Shown one piece after another: positions 22,300-26,908 of a stretch of DNA of 26,908 nt. Made by a program: the position numbers and the translations under genes. The notes beneath the pieces were generated by a model. It was not told the DNA's origin. It was given only the letters and a program-made list of their open reading frames with translations, and ran no database searches. Each line of letters starts with the position of its first letter. The stretch's first letter is position 1. Source of the DNA: an uncultured Candidatus Melainabacteria bacterium (GTDB taxonomy: Bacteria > Cyanobacteriota > Vampirovibrionia > LMEP-6097); contig CALBDR010000450.1 of assembly GCA_937927525.1 (NCBI GenBank), positions 1 to 26,908 of the forward strand, in the 5' to 3' direction.

Positions 22300-23241
22300 A
22301 TGGCACTAGAAACACTAATACACATCGGTTATCATAAAACAGCTTCAACCTGGTTACAGACACATATTCTAGATAATCCAGAAACATTATTGAAAAGATT
22401 TTTCTCAAAGAAAGATATTAGAGACTTTATAGTTTTACCTCACTCACTTGATTTCAACTCTAAAGCTGTCAGAACTCATCACTTAAAATTAATGAAACAA
22501 GCAATTGAAACTGAAAACCTTAGTGAGGATACCATTTCAGTTATAAGTAGTGAAAGACTTTCAGGGCACCCTCACTCTGGTGGCTATGATAGTAAAGAAA
22601 TTGCAGATAGATTAAAAGCTTGTTTCCCAGATGGAAAAGTACTCATAGTAATCCGTGAGCAAAAAAGTGCTATTTCTTCATGCTACCTTCAGTACGTTAA
22701 ATACGGTGGAACCTGCTCTATAAAAGACTATATAAAACCTCCGAAAAGAGGTTTACCAGTTATACCTCTCTTCAAATTTGAACATTTTGACTACGTAAAA
22801 TTAATCCAATACTACAGAACACTTTTTGGTGAAGATAAAGTCTTAGTAATTCCATATGAACTTTTCAAAGATGATCCACAAAAATTCTATACTCATATAG
22901 TAGAATTCAGTGGGGCTAAACGTTTAAAGGAAATCCCTTTCGGAAATGTAACAAACAAAAGACTTTCATACCTCATGTCTAAATTTGCAAGACAAGCAAA
23001 CAAATTATTTGTGAAGACCACGCTAAATCCATCAGCACCTAGTTCTGAATACTTTAGTAACAACACTATAGGCTTCTTTATGGTTCTAGATAGACTAGTC
23101 CCAAAATTTATAAAAAAAATATGTGACAAAAGCTTAGATAAATATATCGAATCACAAGTCGGTGAAAGGTTCTTAGAAGGTAATAAAGAATTACAAAAAA
23201 TTGTTAATTTTGATTTATCAAAATATGGCTACGATCTATGA
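22300..23241 (+). CDS. Sulfotransferase-like protein, tandem copy 1
   Basis: A 313-residue PAPS-dependent sulfotransferase-type protein. The 5'-phosphosulfate-binding loop is GYHKTASTWLQ (10-20), directly after the first beta strand; the 3'-phosphate site includes SERLSGHPHSGGYDSKE and VLIVIREQKSAISS (114-127). Such enzymes move sulfate from PAPS to sugars or other hydroxyl or amine acceptors; the acceptor here is unknown. The HKTASTWLQ loop is closer to carbohydrate sulfotransferases than to steroid types. It begins right after the DUF58 stop with no Shine-Dalgarno sequence and overlaps copy 2 by 4 nt (ATGA). No PAPS synthesis gene is in the window. Confidence 0.85.
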   Translation: MALETLIHIGYHKTASTWLQTHILDNPETLLKRFFSKKDIRDFIVLPHSLDFNSKAVRTHHLKLMKQAIETENLSEDTISVISSERLSGHPHSGGYDSKEIADRLKACFPDGKVLIVIREQKSAISSCYLQYVKYGGTCSIKDYIKPPKRGLPVIPLFKFEHFDYVKLIQYYRTLFGEDKVLVIPYELFKDDPQKFYTHIVEFSGAKRLKEIPFGNVTNKRLSYLMSKFARQANKLFVKTTLNPSAPSSEYFSNNTIGFFMVLDRLVPKFIKKICDKSLDKYIESQVGERFLEGNKELQKIVNFDLSKYGYDL

Positions 23242-24257
23242 ATTCAGAATTAATACATATCGGTTATCATAAAACTGCATCAACTTGGCTTCAAGAAAAC
23301 CTTTTTGATAATGAAGCAAGTGGCTTTAAAAGATTTATTTCTCAAAGAGAAATAAGAGATAAATTAATCCTAGTCAATGGCTTGGATTTTAATGAAGAGG
23401 AATTTAAAGATTATTACAAATCTTTAGTAAATGATGATTCTTGTTCTGTAATCAGTAATGAAAGACTTTCAGGTAACCCACACTCAGGTGGTTACGATAG
23501 TAAAGAAATAGCTGACAGGCTTAAAGCCTGCTTTCCAGAGGGGAAAATCCTAATAGTTATCCGTGAACAAAAAGATATGATTCTTTCTACATATATTCAA
23601 TATGTTCGTGCAGGCGGAGCCTGTGCGCTTCACGATTACCTAGAACCCAGTAAGCGCAATCAAGCGATAATGCCATTATTTAACTACGAATACTTTAATT
23701 ACTATAGATTAGTTAACTACTATCAAAAGCTTTTCTGTAAAAAATCTGTTCTAGTTTTACCTTTTGAACTTTTCAAAAATGAACCTGAGGTATTTGCAAA
23801 AAAAATTAGTAACTTTGCTTCAGTAAAAGGTTTAGAGGAATTACCTTTCGCTAAAAAAACAAATAAAAGAATCTCTACTCTTAGTTCCATATTCTTAAGA
23901 CAATCAAATAAACTCTTTGCTAAAAGCACACTAAATCCATTTGCTACTGACTTGAATTCCTGGAAGGAAATCTTAGTTAATCCTTACCACGAGAAGAAAA
24001 TTGTTCAAAAAAGTGAACAAGAAAACCCTAATCTTGTTCCAAAAACAGAACAAGTCAAAGAAAATGAACATTCTAGAGGAAATAACTATAAAAATATTTT
24101 ATTATTAGATTCAATTATCCCTAAGAAGATTCACAAGTTTTTTGATATTAGAATTAAAGAAATTATTGCTGAAAAGCTTACTGATAGATATAGTGAAGCA
24201 AATAAAAAGCTTGCTGAAATTATTGATACGGATTTAAGTGAGTATGGATATTATTAG
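23238..24257 (+). CDS. Sulfotransferase-like protein, tandem copy 2 with insertion
   Basis: A 339-residue paralogue of the preceding gene, starting inside its stop codon (ATGA). The cofactor loop GYHKTASTWLQ (9-19) is identical, and 37 of 41 residues agree across the 3'-phosphate-binding block (72-112). It differs by a charged, Glu/Lys/Asn-rich insertion (about 238-285), which is low-complexity and probably a flexible loop. Conservation of the cofactor site suggests both enzymes are active, with differences more likely on the acceptor side. Co-transcribed with copy 1; a new promoter precedes the third sulfotransferase. Confidence 0.85.
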   Translation: MNSELIHIGYHKTASTWLQENLFDNEASGFKRFISQREIRDKLILVNGLDFNEEEFKDYYKSLVNDDSCSVISNERLSGNPHSGGYDSKEIADRLKACFPEGKILIVIREQKDMILSTYIQYVRAGGACALHDYLEPSKRNQAIMPLFNYEYFNYYRLVNYYQKLFCKKSVLVLPFELFKNEPEVFAKKISNFASVKGLEELPFAKKTNKRISTLSSIFLRQSNKLFAKSTLNPFATDLNSWKEILVNPYHEKKIVQKSEQENPNLVPKTEQVKENEHSRGNNYKNILLLDSIIPKKIHKFFDIRIKEIIAEKLTDRYSEANKKLAEIIDTDLSEYGYY

Positions 24258-24277
24258 ACTGTTTGCCTATATATTCA

Positions 24278-24286
24278 TGCGATAAT
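24278..24286 (+). promoter_or_regulatory. Extended -10 promoter of the third sulfotransferase, near-leaderless
   Basis: TGC followed by GATAAT (24281-24286) lies 8 nt before the ATG at 24295. No good -35 is seen, which extended -10 promoters can do without. Confidence 0.45.
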
Positions 24287-24294
24287 AAACAATT

Positions 24295-25287
24295 ATGTCT
24301 TCTGATTTAATCAAAAATCCAGTCATTATAATTGGTTGCCCACGTTCAGGAACCACTATGCTTTTTAATATTCTCACCCAAAGTAAAGAATTATATTCTC
24401 TATATAGAGAAAGCTGGAATGTCATTCGTGGAGCATATTTTAATGGCATGCTTGATCCGGACGCTAAAGATGATGTTCTTACTGGAGAAGATTTGAGTGA
24501 TGAACTAAAAAACTATATCAGAAAAGGTTTCCATGAATACACTGTTAATAAAGAAAACTTAGCTTTTTGGACTGCGCAGAAATTTAGATTAAAAGCTATT
24601 TCCTCTCATTTACCTATTCCTAATCCATTTGCGACGCTTGTTACTAAAGCTAATGCCTTCATGAAAGATAAAAGAAATGAAGAATATAGGATTTTAGAAA
24701 AAACCCCTAGAAACTGTTTTAGGGTTGATTTTATGAATAAACTTTTCCCTGATGCTAAGTTTGTTTTTATTTCTCGTGAAGGAAAATCTAACATAAGTTC
24801 ACTAATCGAAGGATGGAAGCGTCAAGCAAAGCATATAAAACACAAACGCTTTCCTAGATTAAATACAGAGTTTAGTTTTAACAACTTTGATTTCCAGAAG
24901 TGGGAATACGTTCTTCCACCTGACTGGGAAGAGTTTAATGGAAAAAGTTTAGAAGAAACTTGTGCGCATCAGTGGATTCAATCAAATAGATATGCTTTGG
25001 ATGATCTAGCTTTGCTAGATCAGGACAGAGTTATAAAAGTTCGCTATGAAGATATGTGTGAAAAACCAGGTGAAGTTGTAAAAAACATCTGTGATTTTGT
25101 GGATATTAAATACGAAGATAAACTTCAAGAATACGCTGAAAAACCGCCTGTAGTGAGTACTGCACTGTTTGAGAAACCTAAGAATGACAAGTGGAAAAAG
25201 AATCAAGAGTCTATTGAGAAGGTTTTACCGATGATAGAACCAATGATGAATGAGCTTGGTTATGGAAGAACTGAAAGGATTAGTTGA
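24295..25287 (+). CDS. Sulfotransferase family protein (Sulfotransfer_3 type)
   Basis: A 330-residue sulfotransferase-type protein of a different branch from the tandem pair. The cofactor loop is GCPRSGTT (14-21), the classic PAPS-binding motif; EKTPRNCFRVDF and KFVFISREGKSNISS supply the 3'-phosphate-binding Arg and Ser, and VIKVRYEDMCEKPGEVV is the usual late motif. Full length for the family. The acceptor is unknown; proximity to two other sulfotransferases suggests a shared task such as sulfating a surface glycan. Its last 26 nt overlap the start of recD2 in another frame. Confidence 0.87.
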   Translation: MSSDLIKNPVIIIGCPRSGTTMLFNILTQSKELYSLYRESWNVIRGAYFNGMLDPDAKDDVLTGEDLSDELKNYIRKGFHEYTVNKENLAFWTAQKFRLKAISSHLPIPNPFATLVTKANAFMKDKRNEEYRILEKTPRNCFRVDFMNKLFPDAKFVFISREGKSNISSLIEGWKRQAKHIKHKRFPRLNTEFSFNNFDFQKWEYVLPPDWEEFNGKSLEETCAHQWIQSNRYALDDLALLDQDRVIKVRYEDMCEKPGEVVKNICDFVDIKYEDKLQEYAEKPPVVSTALFEKPKNDKWKKNQESIEKVLPMIEPMMNELGYGRTERIS

Positions 25288-26908
25288 AAGAGTAACCTTT
25301 CATAGTGAAGAAACAGGCTTTTGTGTTTTAAGAGTTAAAGCAAAAGGGCACAAAGAGCTTGTAACTTTAGTTGGGAAAATTGCAAGTATTACAGCTGGAG
25401 AAAACCTTTTAGCAAAAGGATTTTGGATTAACAACCTTGAGCATGGAATGCAATTTAAAGCTGAAATAATTGATGTTTTTAAACCTACAACACTGATAGG
25501 AATAGAAAAATACTTAGGCTCAGGTCTAATAAAAGGAATTGGACCTGAATACGCTAAAAGACTAACTAAAGCTTTTAAAGAAGAAGTCTTTGAAGTTATA
25601 GAGAATGAGCCTAATAAATTACTCGAAGTAGAAGGTATAGGAAAAAAAAGAGTTGAAAAAATCACCAAAAACTGGACTGAGCAGAAAAGAATAAGAGAAA
25701 TCATGGTCTTCCTTCAGGCACATGGTGTAGGAACCTCTAAGGCTACAAGAATTTATAAAGAATATGGTGATAATGCTATAGAAAAGGTTAAAGAAAATCC
25801 ATATCAGCTTGCAAAGGATATAAGAGGAATCGGATTCATGTCTGCAGATATGATCGCAAAAAATATTGGTATTGAAGAAAATTCAGCTATAAGATTAAGA
25901 GCAGGTATTAGACACACTCTTCTTAATGCCACTAATGATGGGCACTGTGCACTTCCATTTGAAGCTTTAGAAAAAGCAAGTATAGATCTCTTAGAGGTAG
26001 AAACTGAAAAGGTTAGAGAAGAGATAAGACATGAACTTGAAAATAAAGAATTAGTCTCAGATACAATTCAGACGATCTCAGGAGAAGAAGAAAAATACGT
26101 TTTCTTAAGCTCTTATTATCACGCTGAAAAGAATATAGCTCATAAAATCAAACTACTATCAGAGTCCTATTGTCCATGGAGAAATATAGACACCTCTAAA
26201 GCAATTCCATGGGTTGAAAGTAAACTTAAAATTGAACTTGCAGAAAAACAAAAAGAAGCCATAGAAAGAGTTTTACAAAATAAAATTTCTATAATCACTG
26301 GAGGTCCTGGTACTGGTAAAACAACTCTTGTTAAATCGATAATCGAAATACTCAAAGCCAAGAAAGTAAAAATTAAATTAGCAGCACCTACAGGAAGAGC
26401 AGCCAAAAGGCTGTCTGAAAGTAGTAATCATGAAGCTGTAACTATTCATAGACTTCTAGAATTTAATCCTGCTATTTTTGACTTTAATCATAATGAAGAG
26501 CTTCCTTTAGACTGTGACTTATTAGTCTTAGATGAAGCTTCTATGATTGATGTCTCCTTAATGAATTCTCTTGTAAAAGCTATCTCTTTAAAAACAGCTC
26601 TAATATTAGTTGGAGATGTTGATCAATTACCTTCAGTAGGACCAGGACAGATTTTAAACGATTTAATAAGTTCTGAAATTATTAACACCATAAAGCTTGA
26701 ACAGATTTTCAGACAAGCAGCTGAAAGTCAAATCATTAGTAACGCTCATAAAGTAAACGAAGGTAAAATGCCTGACTTTGATTCTAAAAATGAGAATTCA
26801 GATTTCTATTTCATAGAAGCAAGTGCTGGAGAAAATTTACTAAATAAACTTAAATATATTTCTAGGAAACGTATACCAGAACGCTTTAAATTTGATCCTA
26901 TACAGGAT
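25262..26908 (+). CDS. recD2: RecD2-type DNA helicase, C-terminus cut by the window edge
   Basis: The frame opens at ATG 25262 and stays open for 549 codons to the last base. The start is chosen because MEELKGLVERVTFHSEETGF (1-20) is the RecD2 OB-fold beginning. Helix-hairpin-helix motifs follow (GIGPEYAKR 92-100, GIGKKR 125-130, RGIGFMSADMIA 188-199). The superfamily-1 motor then starts with Walker A GGPGTGKT (347-354), APTGRAAKR (375-383), LDEASM (423-428), GDVDQLPSVG (451-460) and LEQIFRQ (479-485). The remaining motifs lie beyond the edge. RecD2 is a 5'-3' helicase found in bacteria, often without RecBC, and linked to repair and replication-fork upkeep. It overlaps the sulfotransferase gene by 26 nt, so it is probably read from the same mRNA. 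Confidence 0.94.
   Translation, partial: MEELKGLVERVTFHSEETGFCVLRVKAKGHKELVTLVGKIASITAGENLLAKGFWINNLEHGMQFKAEIIDVFKPTTLIGIEKYLGSGLIKGIGPEYAKRLTKAFKEEVFEVIENEPNKLLEVEGIGKKRVEKITKNWTEQKRIREIMVFLQAHGVGTSKATRIYKEYGDNAIEKVKENPYQLAKDIRGIGFMSADMIAKNIGIEENSAIRLRAGIRHTLLNATNDGHCALPFEALEKASIDLLEVETEKVREEIRHELENKELVSDTIQTISGEEEKYVFLSSYYHAEKNIAHKIKLLSESYCPWRNIDTSKAIPWVESKLKIELAEKQKEAIERVLQNKISIITGGPGTGKTTLVKSIIEILKAKKVKIKLAAPTGRAAKRLSESSNHEAVTIHRLLEFNPAIFDFNHNEELPLDCDLLVLDEASMIDVSLMNSLVKAISLKTALILVGDVDQLPSVGPGQILNDLISSEIINTIKLEQIFRQAAESQIISNAHKVNEGKMPDFDSKNENSDFYFIEASAGENLLNKLKYISRKRIPERFKFDPIQD

Noticed and set aside
25300..25704. Long leftward open frame of 134 codons
   Set aside because: It lies wholly antisense to the 5' part of recD2, whose protein motifs are unmistakable; the leftward translation is Ser/Phe/Pro-rich without any family resemblance.
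26167..26406. Leftward open frame opposite the Walker A region of recD2
   Set aside because: Shadow of the conserved helicase motor in the other strand; no start signal.

Overview
The window is AT-rich and gene-dense, with 20 complete protein genes and one partial gene at each edge. It comes from a motile bacterium with a cell wall: it has the flagellar genes fliS and motB, an LCP-type wall-polymer ligase, a ComEA-type DNA-binding protein, and RuvB and RecD2. Flagella combined with an LCP protein, RecD2 and MoxR/DUF58 would suit a non-photosynthetic cyanobacterial relative (Vampirovibrionia/Melainabacteria) or a Gram-positive-like lineage. This placement is a guess from gene content; there is no rRNA or tRNA to anchor it.

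Layout. (1) 1-3192: an LCP gene reading left, with the start of a following gene at the edge; then, reading right, a secreted or lipoprotein-like protein, a Gfo/Idh/MocA sugar dehydrogenase and a ComEA-like protein, tightly packed. (2) 3189-8590: fliS (left) and motB (right) diverge from a 180-bp regulatory region. motB is followed, with 1-nt overlap and then no gap, by two large paralogous proteins that look like helical-repeat scaffolds with degenerate AAA+ domains. This motB-linked pair is the best candidate for an undescribed system. (3) 8593-10595: a double-hotdog MaoC-type hydratase and a MoxR ATPase, both leftward. (4) 10727-13144: a promoter plus strong intrinsic terminator ahead of ruvB, then ruvB overlapping a membrane/coiled-coil gene. 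(5) 13141-15620: leftward operon grxC, rsmA, RDD-domain protein. (6) 15662-19800: a ferredoxin-type glutamate-synthase-like protein and two tandem AAA_14/DUF4143 ATPases. (7) 19898-22299: a GH13_18 phosphorylase whose active-site residues suggest sucrose 6F-phosphate specificity, and a DUF58 protein. (8) 22300-25287: three sulfotransferase-like genes, two of them tandem paralogues. (9) 25262-26908: recD2, cut by the right edge.

Regulation. Many genes that begin a transcription unit have a sigma70-like -10 hexamer only 6-9 nt before the start codon and no Shine-Dalgarno sequence, which predicts leaderless mRNAs. The flagellar genes differ: fliS has a near-consensus sigma28 promoter and an AAAGGAG site, an AAAGGAGG stands (oddly far) upstream of motB, and the gene after motB has a GGAGGT. 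Three convergent gene pairs have stop codons overlapping or nearly touching, with no visible terminator. No CRISPR array, insertion sequence, tRNA or rRNA was seen. No stretch over 300 bases lacks a gene; the longest gap is 10596-10877.
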